Notes under the pieces: generated by a model | Databases searched by the model: none | Told to the model about the DNA's origin: nothing | Seen by the model: only the letters and a program-made list of their open reading frames with translations | Made by a program: the position numbers and the translations under genes | In this document: one piece after another, positions 32,970 through 41,795 of the stretch | Numbering within the stretch: the first letter of the stretch is position 1 | Layout of the letters: the number at the start of each line of letters is the position of its first letter | Source of the DNA: an uncultured Prevotellaceae bacterium | GTDB taxonomy: Bacteria > Bacteroidota > Bacteroidia > Bacteroidales > Bacteroidaceae | DNA: 64,000 nucleotides | Direction: 5' to 3' | Assembly (NCBI GenBank): GCA_902767775.1 | Contig: CACXIP010000015.1 | Span: 1-64,000 of the forward strand

Positions 32970-34238
32970 TTATCCGAAGTTGTCGAACATGATGCTCTCT
33001 GGCTCTACGCCCAGGGAGTCGAGCATTCCCTGCACAGCCTTCGACATGGGGCCAGGACCGCACATATAGTACTCGATATCCTCGGGAGCCTCATGGTCTT
33101 TGAGGTAAGTCTCGTACATCACCTGATGCACAAAACCAGCGGTGTACTTCACGCCCGCCTCATCAGCAGCAGGGTCAGGACGGTCGAGTGCGAGGTGGAA
33201 ATGGAAGTTGGGGAACTCCTTCTCCAAAGCCAGGAAATCTTCGATGAAGAAAGCCTCGACCAATGCGCGGGCACCATAGAAGAAGTGCATCTCACGGTCA
33301 CGAGTCTGCAAAGTCTTGGTCATATGCATAATCTGTGCGCGGAGAGGAGCCATGCCGGCACCGCCGCCCACCCATATCATCTCCTTCTTGGAGTCGAAGA
33401 TGGGGTGGAAGTCACCGTAAGGACCGCTCATAATCACCTTGTCGCCCGGTTTGCGAGAGAAGATGTAAGAAGAGGCAATACCCGTAGGCACATCCATGAA
33501 GCCAACCTCAGGTTTGGGCTTGAACGGAGTAGTGGCAATACGCACTGTCAGTGTGATGCGGTCGCCCTCTGCCGGATAGTTTGCCATAGAGTATGCACGG
33601 ATGGTAGGTTCGGGATTGTGTGCTTTCAGCGAGAAGATATTGAACCTCTCCCATGAGCCAATGTATTCCTTACCTATATCCTCTTTATCAAAGTCCTTGT
33701 CATAGTCGATGCAGTCGTATGCCGGAATCTTGATTTGGGCATATGAACCTGGGATGAAGTCCATGTGCTCTCCTGGAGGCAGTGCCACAATGAACTCCTT
33801 GATGAACGATGACACATTCTTGTTGGAGATGACGGTGCACTCCCATTCCTTGACACCCAATACACTCTCAGGTACCTTGATTTTGAGGTCGCCCTTCACC
33901 TTGCATTGGCATCCGAGCCTCCAGTGGTCCTTGATTTCCTTGCGTGTGAAATGAGGCCTCTCTGAGTCGAGGATTTCTCCACCACCCTCAAGCACTTGCA
34001 CCTTGCACTGTCCGCATGAGGCCTTACCGCCACAAGCAGACGGGAGGAAGATGCCGTTTTCGTTGAGTGTGGTCATGAGGCTGCTTCCCTGTCCCACTGA
34101 AATGGTCTTCTCACCATTGATGAGGATATTGACATTGCCGCTTGGTGAAAGATATTTCTTCGCCACCAGCAAGACGATGACCAAAAGGAGAATGGTAACG
34201 AGAAAAACTCCTATGCTTGCTAAAATAAACTGATACAT
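32970..34238 (-). CDS. nqrF: Na+-translocating NADH:quinone reductase subunit F
   Basis: A 422-residue NADH-oxidising subunit. One N-terminal membrane helix (about 5-27), a 2Fe-2S ferredoxin domain with Cys69, Cys75, Cys78 and Cys110, then FAD-binding (RAYSMANYP) and NADH-binding (GGGAGMAPLRAQI, FFYGAR, YYMCGPGPM) domains as in ferredoxin reductases. It passes electrons from NADH through FAD and the cluster into the membrane subunits. It is last in the nqrABCDEF operon, 19 bp after nqrE. Confidence 0.97.
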   Translation of the reverse strand: MYQFILASIGVFLVTILLLVIVLLVAKKYLSPSGNVNILINGEKTISVGQGSSLMTTLNENGIFLPSACGGKASCGQCKVQVLEGGGEILDSERPHFTRKEIKDHWRLGCQCKVKGDLKIKVPESVLGVKEWECTVISNKNVSSFIKEFIVALPPGEHMDFIPGSYAQIKIPAYDCIDYDKDFDKEDIGKEYIGSWERFNIFSLKAHNPEPTIRAYSMANYPAEGDRITLTVRIATTPFKPKPEVGFMDVPTGIASSYIFSRKPGDKVIMSGPYGDFHPIFDSKKEMIWVGGGAGMAPLRAQIMHMTKTLQTRDREMHFFYGARALVEAFFIEDFLALEKEFPNFHFHLALDRPDPAADEAGVKYTAGFVHQVMYETYLKDHEAPEDIEYYMCGPGPMSKAVQGMLDSLGVEPESIMFDNFG

Positions 34239-34257
34239 ATTGCAAATCCTCCTTTCT

Positions 34258-34890
34258 TTAGATGTTAAGACCAGAGAAACACATCATGGCCATAGCCATG
34301 AGTCCTACGGTGATGAAAGTGATACCAAGACCTTTGAGGGGTTCTGGCACATCACTATACTCCATTTTCTCCCTGATGGCACCCATTGCCACAATAGCCA
34401 GTGTCCATCCGATACCACTGCCGAGCGCATAGACGAGCGCATCGAGGATGCTTCCGATGTACTGTGAACTCGACGGGTCAAGGTTGATGCGCTGCTGCAT
34501 GAAGAGCGACGCACCCATGATGGCACAGTTGACGGCAATGAGCGGCAGGAAGATGCCAAGTGCTGCATAGAGCGAAGGGGAATACTTCTCCACGGTCATC
34601 TCCACCAGTTGCACCATACCTGCGATAACCGCAATGAACAGGATGAAACTGAGATAAGAGAGGTCGACACCCTGGATGAGGCAGTCGGGACCCAGCACTT
34701 TGGTCTGCAGCAGGTAGTCAACAGGAACGGTGACGAGCAGCACGAAGGTGACTGCGAGTCCCAGTCCGAGTGAGGTCTTGACGTTCTTTGAAACGGCGAG
34801 GAAGGAGCACATTCCAAGGAAGAACGCGAATATCATGTTGTCGACAAAAATCGACCTGAAAAACAAACTAACTAGATGTTCCATAATCAT
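34258..34890 (-). CDS. nqrE: Na+-NQR subunit E
   Basis: A 210-residue integral membrane protein with about six helices and the family start [30 protein letters not shown]. Its conserved cysteine region (GMCSFLA near the N terminus, MCFSGLNI at the end) helps form the intramembrane iron site shared with NqrD. The start at 34890 gives an ATGA overlap with the nqrD stop and follows a GGAGGAG sequence; the alternative ATG two codons later (34884) matches the usual family start and cannot be excluded. Confidence 0.96.
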   Translation of the reverse strand: MIMEHLVSLFFRSIFVDNMIFAFFLGMCSFLAVSKNVKTSLGLGLAVTFVLLVTVPVDYLLQTKVLGPDCLIQGVDLSYLSFILFIAVIAGMVQLVEMTVEKYSPSLYAALGIFLPLIAVNCAIMGASLFMQQRINLDPSSSQYIGSILDALVYALGSGIGWTLAIVAMGAIREKMEYSDVPEPLKGLGITFITVGLMAMAMMCFSGLNI

Positions 34891-35516
34891 TTCTCCTCCT
34901 TGTAAAAGTAAGCCCTATGAACCCAGATGACACATCCGAGCAGGATGAGCGCCATGGCCGGCATGGTCATCATTCCATTGTTGATATATCCTGCATCGTA
35001 GGCAGCCTGCGGGATGAGTTGGAAACCCAGAAGCGAACCACGTCCGAGCAATTCGCGGGCTGCTCCCACGATGACCAATATCATGGCATAGCCCAATCCG
35101 TTGCCCACTCCGTCGAGGAAACTCGGCCATGGCTTATTCATCATGGCGAAAGCCTCCAGACGTCCCATCAGGATACAGTTGGTGATGATAAGTCCCACAT
35201 AGACAGACAGCTGCACACTCACGTCGTATGCAAAAGCCTTGAGTATTTGACTGACGATGGTGACAAGTGTGGCCACCACCACCAGTTGCACGATGATTCG
35301 GATGCGGTTGGGGATGGTGTTGCGTATAAGAGATATAATGACATTGGAGAAAGCCGTGATGATGGTTACGGCAAGTCCCATGACGATAGCCGGCTTGAGC
35401 TGCGATGTGACAGCGAGCGCGGAGCAGATGCCCAGCACCTGGATGAGAATGGGATGGTCGAGGTTGAGCGGTTTTGCAAAAGCCTCTTTGTTCTCCTTTG
35501 AAAACAGTTTACTCAT
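34887..35516 (-). CDS. nqrD: Na+-NQR subunit D
   Basis: A 209-residue, six-helix membrane subunit, homologous to NqrE in fold, with typical segments [17 protein letters not shown]-like near the N terminus and [14 protein letters not shown]. It forms the sodium channel and membrane Fe site with NqrE. It lies 2 bp after nqrC and overlaps nqrE by 4 bp. Confidence 0.96.
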   Translation of the reverse strand: MSKLFSKENKEAFAKPLNLDHPILIQVLGICSALAVTSQLKPAIVMGLAVTIITAFSNVIISLIRNTIPNRIRIIVQLVVVATLVTIVSQILKAFAYDVSVQLSVYVGLIITNCILMGRLEAFAMMNKPWPSFLDGVGNGLGYAMILVIVGAARELLGRGSLLGFQLIPQAAYDAGYINNGMMTMPAMALILLGCVIWVHRAYFYKEEK

Positions 35517-35518
35517 AT

Positions 35519-36265
35519 CTATTGTTCTCCGTTATTTTGAAGTGACTTGAAGAATACAGCATATTTGGCAAAGCCATCCTTGAGCATGTCGCGCACACCA
35601 TTTGAGGTGAGCGTGGCGCCGGTGACGGCATCCACCTCACTGGCAGTGTTGGTAACATTCTTTTCCACAGACAATGCGACATCGTCGCTGCCATCGGCAT
35701 AGACTTTCTTGCCTTGGAACAGTTCCTGCCATGCCTTGCTGTCCTTGATTTCAGCACCGAGACCAGCCGTCTCGCCTTCGTGGTTGAAATAAGCCCCATA
35801 AATGGTGTTGCCGTCAGCATTGACAGCTATATAGCCATTGATAGGCCCCCAAAGTCCCATTCCATACACGGGCACGACATATTTGTCCTCGCCATCAACC
35901 TTACAGAAATAGACAACCAAGTCGCCATTCTTGTAGTCGGCGCTATTGAGTAAGAAACCGTTGCTCTCCGCACCCTCATGGTCGTTGGGGGTGGCGACGC
36001 CGTCATCGTTGAGAATGACATCACTGAGCACTACTTCCTCATACTTCTTTGCAGCCTCGCTGTCGCCAAGTCCTCTGATGTTGAGTGCATAAAGGATTTG
36101 CTTTTTCTTATCGAGCGCCACGTTGGCATCCTGTCTTTCCTTAAGCATCTGATAGACGAAGGCAAGCAAGAACGCCACGATAATGACCATGACGGCCGAA
36201 TATACAATCGTATAGGTATTTGAATTGGTATTCAATCCCTTTTTGGTATCATTTGCCATAGTCAT
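35519..36265 (-). CDS. nqrC: Na+-NQR subunit C, covalent FMN
   Basis: A 248-residue protein with one N-terminal membrane helix (about 18-42) and a periplasmic FMN-binding domain. The flavinylation motif is VTGATLTS near residue 218, matching the [ST]GAT consensus whose last Thr carries FMN through a phosphoester bond. This needs an ApbE flavin transferase, which is not in the window. An in-frame ATG two codons in (36259) is an alternative start. Gap to nqrB is 3 bp. Confidence 0.95.
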   Translation of the reverse strand: MTMANDTKKGLNTNSNTYTIVYSAVMVIIVAFLLAFVYQMLKERQDANVALDKKKQILYALNIRGLGDSEAAKKYEEVVLSDVILNDDGVATPNDHEGAESNGFLLNSADYKNGDLVVYFCKVDGEDKYVVPVYGMGLWGPINGYIAVNADGNTIYGAYFNHEGETAGLGAEIKDSKAWQELFQGKKVYADGSDDVALSVEKNVTNTASEVDAVTGATLTSNGVRDMLKDGFAKYAVFFKSLQNNGEQ

Positions 36266-36268
36266 ACA

Positions 36269-37426
36269 TTATTTGTTGTTGATACGTTTCATACGCTTAG
36301 AAACATTACGCTGCACCACGCAATGGTCGATGAGCGGTGCGAACATGTTCATGAAGAGAATGGCGAGCATCATACCCTCGGGATATCCTGGGTTCATCAC
36401 GCGTATGATGATAGCCATGACACCGATGAGGAATCCATAGACCCATTTTCCGCACTCCGTACGTGCGCTGGTGACAGGGTCGGTTGCCATGAATACGGCA
36501 CCAAATGCAAAGCCACCCAAAACGAGGTGCTCATAGAACGGGATGGAGGTCATCCCCACTGCCTTGAAGATGGCAGCCATGACGCTTCCGCCGACGAATA
36601 CGCTGAGCATGGTCTTCCACGATGCGATGCCTGTCCAAAGGAGGAGGATGGCACCGAGAGCGATGGCGATGACACTCGTCTCACCGATTGACCCAGGGAT
36701 GAAACCCGTAATCATGTCGCAGAGGCTTGAAGTAGCATCTGTCCCCTGACCGATTTGTGCGAGCGGTGTGGCACAAGTATAGGTATCAGGGAGCGTATTG
36801 CCCAGACCGAAGATTTTATCGGAGGCTACCCACACGGTGTCGCCGCTCATCTTCTGCGGATAGGAGAAGAAGAGGAAGGCACGTGTGACAAGTGCCACGT
36901 TGAAGATGTTCATGCCTGTTCCGCCGAAAATCTCCTTGGCGAAGATAACAGCGAAGGCACATGCGATAGCGAGTATCCATAGCGGGCAACCCACCGGGAT
37001 GATAAGGGGAATGAGAATACCCGATACGAGGTAGCCCTCCTGAATCTCCTCACCTTTCCATTGTGCCCATGCAAATTCGATGCCCAGTCCTACGATGTAA
37101 CTGACCAGTATTTTGGGCAGTACAGCGAGGAAGCCATAGAAGAAGATGCTCCAGAACCCAGCCTGTTGGAGTGTTCCAGCAGCAAGGTAGTTCTGATAAC
37201 CCACATTATACATACCGAACAACATGGCAGGCATCAATGCGATGACCACCATGCTCATGATGCGCTTCGAGTCGATGGCATCATGGATATGCGCGCCGCT
37301 TTTTGCGGTGGTGTTGGGCACAAAGAGGAACGTCTCGAATCCGTCGAACACGCTTCTGAAAGCATGCAGTTTCCCACCTTCCTCGAAGGAGGGCTTGAGT
37401 TTGTTTAGATAATTTCTCAATGACAT
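36269..37426 (-). CDS. nqrB: Na+-NQR subunit B
   Basis: A 385-residue membrane subunit with about ten helices, starting MSLRNYLNKLKPSFEEGGKL. A longer open frame runs upstream to 37648 inside nqrA but has no NqrB-like sequence, so the ATG at 37426 (22 bp after the nqrA stop) is right. NqrB normally carries a covalent FMN on the last Thr of [ST]GAT; the equivalent place here appears to read DTYTCATPL, with Cys replacing Gly. This may be a lineage variant. The rest is ordinary (quinone-side GGTGMNIFN and HLVLGGFAFGAVFMATDP). Confidence 0.96.
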   Translation of the reverse strand: MSLRNYLNKLKPSFEEGGKLHAFRSVFDGFETFLFVPNTTAKSGAHIHDAIDSKRIMSMVVIALMPAMLFGMYNVGYQNYLAAGTLQQAGFWSIFFYGFLAVLPKILVSYIVGLGIEFAWAQWKGEEIQEGYLVSGILIPLIIPVGCPLWILAIACAFAVIFAKEIFGGTGMNIFNVALVTRAFLFFSYPQKMSGDTVWVASDKIFGLGNTLPDTYTCATPLAQIGQGTDATSSLCDMITGFIPGSIGETSVIAIALGAILLLWTGIASWKTMLSVFVGGSVMAAIFKAVGMTSIPFYEHLVLGGFAFGAVFMATDPVTSARTECGKWVYGFLIGVMAIIIRVMNPGYPEGMMLAILFMNMFAPLIDHCVVQRNVSKRMKRINNK

Positions 37427-37448
37427 AATTCCAAGTGCTTTTAGTGAT

Positions 37449-38801
37449 TTATGCGTTCTCTTTGCGCAACAGGTCAAGTCCCTCGCGCACGATGCGTTGC
37501 AGTTCAAGTTTGGACGAGTCGACGAACTCCGCCAAAGCGAAATCCTCAGGAGCCACCTCATATATGCCAAGTTGTTCCTGCTTGTCAATGTTTCCTGTGA
37601 TGATAGCCTTGATGAGGTATTCAGGATAGATGTCCATGGGGAATACACTGTCGTACTCGCCGCTCATGATCATGTGTCGCTCACCTCCCTTGACCCTGGC
37701 GTCGAGCGTATATTCACGCTTCTTCCCAAAGAGCCATGAGAAGTAACTGCGGTTGGCAGAGAACTGCTTGAAACGCGGCATGATCCATCCCAGCATTTCG
37801 TCGTTGTCATCACCCTCAGGAATGGCTGTCACCTCCGATGCAAGTGCGCCAACATAACCATCGAGTGAGCATTTGCGTCCTGTAAGCGGATTACCGCTGA
37901 TGAGGCGGGTGTGCTCACGTCCGTCGAAATGTCCTGCGAGTACATCGCAAAGCGGTTGTCCCACCACCACGTCAGCATAGCAAGGATTGGCCATCTCGCT
38001 GCCTGCCAGTGCGATAGTGCGCCTCAAATCCACCTTGCCCTCATCGAATAGTCTTCCGATGAAAATGACGACAGTAGGATTGACAGTCCACACCACCTCG
38101 CCTTTGTTGACCGGGTCAAGGTGATTGACCTGCACACCCACATTGGCAGCCGGACAAGGTCCGTCGAAGACGTTTACCTCTACGTTTTTCATAGAAGCAA
38201 GTGCTCCAGACGACTGTTCCTTGGAGATTCCAAGGTAAGTCTTAGCTACGCGGCTGAGCGCTGTCAGTCCGGTTTGGAAAGCCTTCTCATTGCCTTGCAA
38301 CTCCATGTCGAAGTCAGCCGACAGCGGCATGTCGCGGAAAGCGCTGACAAAAATCGCCTTTGGCTTGGTGTCGGGAGTCGTTGACACGGCATAGGGCAAT
38401 TGATAGATGTAGCCGAACAGTCCGCCTTCGAGCAGTCTTTTGACCACCGCCTCTCCATCGAGTTGTGCAGGATCTTTGACCCCAAAGTCACGATAGGACT
38501 GTTTTTCATCGGCCTTCACCTTCACGCACAGCAATTTGCGCCGCTCTCCCCTTACCACCGCTGTAACGGTGCCACTGACAGGCGAAGCAAATGCCACCTC
38601 TGGGAACTTCTTGTTGACAAACAAGGCGTCCCCGGCCTTAACTTGTTCTCCCTCTTTGACCACCACTTTGGGCATCACACCGATGAAATCCTCAGGTACG
38701 AGAGCATACTCGCCCGATGGTTTCACCGCCACCCTTTGGTTGCTGGCTTTTCCTTCGAGGTTGATGTTAAGGCCTTTTCGTAATTTGATTACTTGAGCCA
38801 T
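37449..38801 (-). CDS. nqrA: Na+-NQR subunit A
   Basis: A 450-residue soluble subunit with family start MAQVIKLRKGLNINLEGKA and a biotinyl/lipoyl-like hammerhead segment (MPKVVVKEGEQVKAGDALF). NqrA binds ubiquinone/menaquinone on the cytoplasmic side of the complex. It is first in the operon. The 5' leader of about 85 nt contains a strong hairpin (38860-38879). Confidence 0.96.
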   Translation of the reverse strand: MAQVIKLRKGLNINLEGKASNQRVAVKPSGEYALVPEDFIGVMPKVVVKEGEQVKAGDALFVNKKFPEVAFASPVSGTVTAVVRGERRKLLCVKVKADEKQSYRDFGVKDPAQLDGEAVVKRLLEGGLFGYIYQLPYAVSTTPDTKPKAIFVSAFRDMPLSADFDMELQGNEKAFQTGLTALSRVAKTYLGISKEQSSGALASMKNVEVNVFDGPCPAANVGVQVNHLDPVNKGEVVWTVNPTVVIFIGRLFDEGKVDLRRTIALAGSEMANPCYADVVVGQPLCDVLAGHFDGREHTRLISGNPLTGRKCSLDGYVGALASEVTAIPEGDDNDEMLGWIMPRFKQFSANRSYFSWLFGKKREYTLDARVKGGERHMIMSGEYDSVFPMDIYPEYLIKAIITGNIDKQEQLGIYEVAPEDFALAEFVDSSKLELQRIVREGLDLLRKENA

Positions 38802-38859
38802 AAAAACTTAGATTAATGAAATATGTCTATTCTTTGTTGTCAGACAATTAATCATCCTC

Positions 38860-38879
38860 ACGGGCAAAGACTTGCCCGT
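38860..38879 (-). promoter_or_regulatory. hairpin in the nqr leader
   Basis: On the minus strand ACGGGCAA-GTCT-TTGCCCGT forms an 8-bp perfect stem with a 4-nt loop about 10 nt after the predicted transcription start. No T run follows on this strand, so it is not a terminator for nqr. It may stabilise the transcript or bind a regulator. Its first arm shares the 16-mer AAAACGGGCAAGTCTT with the 5' end of the SRP RNA. Confidence 0.6.
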
Positions 38880-38892
38880 TTTCATAACGCTG

Positions 38893-38924
38893 CAAAATTA
38901 ATAATTTTTAAACAAACAGCAAAA
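38893..38924 (-). promoter_or_regulatory. promoter of nqrABCDEF
   Basis: Minus-strand TTTTG (38924-38920), 19 bp, TAATTTTG (38900-38893) is a full consensus match. Confidence 0.75.
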
Positions 38925-39022
38925 AGAAATCAATCGTTTTTACTGTCTCGATTAGCGCATACTCTTGTTTTGTATGGTTTTGATGTATTTCGGTCGCTTT
39001 GCCTGGAGATTTTGAGGTGATA

Positions 39023-40129
39023 TTACAAGGCTACTGGTTCGTATGGCAGTCCGAAGACATCCGCTACGGCCTTGAAGGTGACTTTTCCGTGCACCACATT
39101 GAGTCCCATATAAAGGGCGTGGTCTTCCCGGCAGGCCTGCTGCCATCCTTTGTCGGCCAAGGCGACCGCATAGCGCAGTGTGGCATTGGTGAGTGCGATG
39201 GTAGATGTGTTGGGCACAGCACCTGGGATGTTGGCCACTGCGTAATGAATAATGCCATCCACCTCATAGACTGGTTCGGAATGGGTTGTGGGTCTGGAGG
39301 TCTCGAAGCATCCACCTTGGTCGATGGCCACATCCACCATCACCGTTCCAGGTTCCATCATCTTCAGCATATCCTTTGTGATGAGTCTTGGTGCCTTGTC
39401 GCCCGGAATAAGTACAGACCCCACGATAATGTCCACATCGGGGAGTTCCCTTTCTATATTGTGCCTATTGGAATATATAGGCATTACATTGGCGGGCATT
39501 TCCGACTTCAGTCTTCTGAGCAAAGGCAAGGAGATATCGGTGATGATGACCTGAGCACCCATACCTGCAGCTACTCGAGCCGCAGCCTGTCCTACGACAC
39601 CGCCACCCAGGACCAGCACCTTGGCGGGTTTGACGCCAGGCACACCACAAATGAGTTTTCCCTTTCCGCCTTTTGTCTTTTGGAGGTAGTATGCCCCATT
39701 GATTGTTGCCATGCGTCCAGCCACCTCACTCATCGGAATCAGCAGGGGCAGAGAACGGTCGGGTAATTGAACCGTCTCATATGCGATACACACACCGCCG
39801 CTTGCTATCATCGCATCAGTAAGTGGTTTGTCGCATGCGAAATGGAAATAGGTAAAGATGATTTGGCCAGGCTTCACCAATTTGTATTCCTGCTCAATGG
39901 GTTCCTTGACTTTGACAATCATTTCTGCCACCTCATAGGTATCCTCGATGGTGGGGAGAATTTTGGCACCAGCCTTCACATACCGCTCGTCTGCAAATCC
40001 GCTTCCTTCTCCAGCTGTATGCTGCACATAGACCTCATGCCCATGGGCAACCAGCTCTGCCACACCGGCGGGTGTCATGCCCACCCTGTTCTCATTGTTC
40101 TTGATTTCTTTTGGAATACCGATTTTCAT
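39023..40129 (-). CDS. ald: alanine dehydrogenase
   Basis: A 368-residue alanine dehydrogenase. Start MKIGIPKEIKNNENRVGMTP carries the substrate-binding Arg, and Lys/His residues follow in KVKEPIEQEY and FTYFHFA. The NAD site is VLVLGGGVVGQAAARVAAGMGAQV. The enzyme interconverts L-alanine and pyruvate plus ammonia with NAD. It is transcribed alone from a TATATTTG promoter; the nqr operon downstream has its own promoter. Confidence 0.96.
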   Translation of the reverse strand: MKIGIPKEIKNNENRVGMTPAGVAELVAHGHEVYVQHTAGEGSGFADERYVKAGAKILPTIEDTYEVAEMIVKVKEPIEQEYKLVKPGQIIFTYFHFACDKPLTDAMIASGGVCIAYETVQLPDRSLPLLIPMSEVAGRMATINGAYYLQKTKGGKGKLICGVPGVKPAKVLVLGGGVVGQAAARVAAGMGAQVIITDISLPLLRRLKSEMPANVMPIYSNRHNIERELPDVDIIVGSVLIPGDKAPRLITKDMLKMMEPGTVMVDVAIDQGGCFETSRPTTHSEPVYEVDGIIHYAVANIPGAVPNTSTIALTNATLRYAVALADKGWQQACREDHALYMGLNVVHGKVTFKAVADVFGLPYEPVAL

Positions 40130-40207
40130 TATGATAAAGATTTTTGGTTAAACATATAGGCAAAGACACGTATGTTTTAGCATAAATGTCCTGTCATTAT
40201 TTGGGAG

Positions 40208-40215
40208 CAAATATA
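40208..40215 (-). promoter_or_regulatory. -7 element for ald
   Basis: Minus-strand TATATTTG matches TAnnTTTG and lies 79 bp before the ald start. It separates ald from the propeller gene whose stop is at 40256. Confidence 0.55.
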
Positions 40216-40255
40216 AACAAAAAATGTGGAACTGAAACAAAAAAAGAATAAAAAA

Positions 40256-41779
40256 TTATTTTTTCAGTCGGTCGACATATTTCACTGGTATTCCCTCTGT
40301 TTTGAGTACGTCGGCAAAAGTCTGGGGGGATATGGTCACAGGCCCCTTCATGAACTCGGGAATGTTGAAGCATTTCATCGACTGACGGTTGCAGTCGGGA
40401 TATGGCTGAGGCAGTTCGAAAGGTTTTGAACCTTTACCTTCAGCATCTATATGCGCAAAGAATGGACGTGTGAATCCGCCATCATCTCGTCTACTGCTGA
40501 ACACCACCCACCGGCTGTTGCTCGACCACGAATGATAACTTTCTGTTTGTGGAGAGTTGAGTTCATCCGCCCTTCTTGCCTCTGAATTCAGCAAGTCAAT
40601 CATCCACAGATCGGCATCGCGATGCCAAATGTGGAAGCAACCGTATTGTCCGAGTATGAATAAGAGCCATCGTCCGTCGGGAGAGATTCTCGGCAAGGTA
40701 GCGCTCTTATCGAGAGAGTCGGCATTGAAAACCAATTGCCGAGGACCAAATTGAAAGGTTTGCGGGTCAAAGGATTTTTTGTATATGTTGTACTTGATTT
40801 CCTTTGCTCTTCTTATGGTCTCAACACCCTTATCCACCGTATCCTTGTATTCAAAGTGTGCGCTGCAATAGAACAGTGTCTTCCCATCGGGAGCCCAAAA
40901 AGGAAAAACCTCCATCTCATCAGGGTCATTCTCAATGTTGGTCACTTCGCATTTATCCACATCAAAGGCAATGAGGTCGCTTCCGGCATCGAACACCTCT
41001 ATTTTGTTGAGGTCGCGTGTGTGGAATGTCTGGCTCGTCTTGTTGGTGGAATATACGATAAGTTTGAGCCATGGATGCCATGTGGGATATACTCCAGCAG
41101 ACAGGATGGAATCATTGCTCATATTGATTTTTGACAGTTTCCCATCATAGTTGATGACTGTTCCACCCATGTTCTGTCGGGCATGGAACTGCATACGGTC
41201 GGGGTTATACTGTTGATAATTATGACAGTTGATGCACTGTCCTTCTGTAGGTGTGCTGCAGAGCATGTTGTCGTAAATGACCTTCTCGTTGTAGTTTTCG
41301 AGACACCGTTGGTTGATGGTCAGTTCCTCATATGTCACATATGATGGCGAAATCAGTCGGTAACTGATGTAGGGGTCGATGCTGTCGGGAGATACCGTGA
41401 TGGAAAATGGCTGGTAACGTGTCCATTGTCCATTTTGTTTGGCATATACCTCTACTTGGATGTCATGCCCCTTTGCCTCGGCGGTGATGCGCTTCCATTC
41501 CTTTTCTTCGGGCCGGACATCCTCACCTCCACAAATAATCTCAGTGTTGCCGAATGACATCCTTGCTACCATTTCCTCGGCCTTTCCATCCATTTTGAAC
41601 GTGAGGGGAGCAATATTGACAGGGATGGTCACTCCCACATAATCAGGATATATATGCGGCATCTCCTCCGCCTGTTGGTAGGAGTCGGGCAAACCTACGC
41701 CACCACAGGCAGTCAGCATCAAGGCAAGAACAATGATTCCCACGCCAGCATATCTTGTCATAAAACTCATCTTTTTCAT
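40256..41779 (-). CDS. TolB/WD40-like propeller lipoprotein with CxxCH motif, copy 2
   Basis: A 507-residue lipoprotein, the same length as copy 1 at 17197-18720. Signal peptide with lipobox LMLTAC; the N-terminal IYPDYVGVTIPVNIAPL and QRCLENY blocks and CINCH (182-186) are retained, followed by TolB-type blades (APDGKTLFY, SPDGRWLLF). The stretch around CINCH is nearly identical to copy 1 in protein, while the DNA differs at many third positions, so the duplication is old and the motif is under selection. A covalent heme or a metal site is possible; neither is proved. It lies 16 bp after DUF6057 copy 2. Confidence 0.82.
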   Translation of the reverse strand: MKKMSFMTRYAGVGIIVLALMLTACGGVGLPDSYQQAEEMPHIYPDYVGVTIPVNIAPLTFKMDGKAEEMVARMSFGNTEIICGGEDVRPEEKEWKRITAEAKGHDIQVEVYAKQNGQWTRYQPFSITVSPDSIDPYISYRLISPSYVTYEELTINQRCLENYNEKVIYDNMLCSTPTEGQCINCHNYQQYNPDRMQFHARQNMGGTVINYDGKLSKINMSNDSILSAGVYPTWHPWLKLIVYSTNKTSQTFHTRDLNKIEVFDAGSDLIAFDVDKCEVTNIENDPDEMEVFPFWAPDGKTLFYCSAHFEYKDTVDKGVETIRRAKEIKYNIYKKSFDPQTFQFGPRQLVFNADSLDKSATLPRISPDGRWLLFILGQYGCFHIWHRDADLWMIDLLNSEARRADELNSPQTESYHSWSSNSRWVVFSSRRDDGGFTRPFFAHIDAEGKGSKPFELPQPYPDCNRQSMKCFNIPEFMKGPVTISPQTFADVLKTEGIPVKYVDRLKK

Positions 41780-41795
41780 GTCCTTTCAAATCAGT

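Noticed and set aside
37427-37648. N-terminal extension of NqrB to 37648
   Set aside because: It lies inside nqrA in another frame, has no NqrB-like residues and would be about 74 residues longer than the family.
38860-38882. Hairpin plus TTTT as a terminator on the plus strand
   Set aside because: There is no plus-strand gene to end here. On the minus strand it lies just after the nqr promoter, so a leader hairpin is the better reading.
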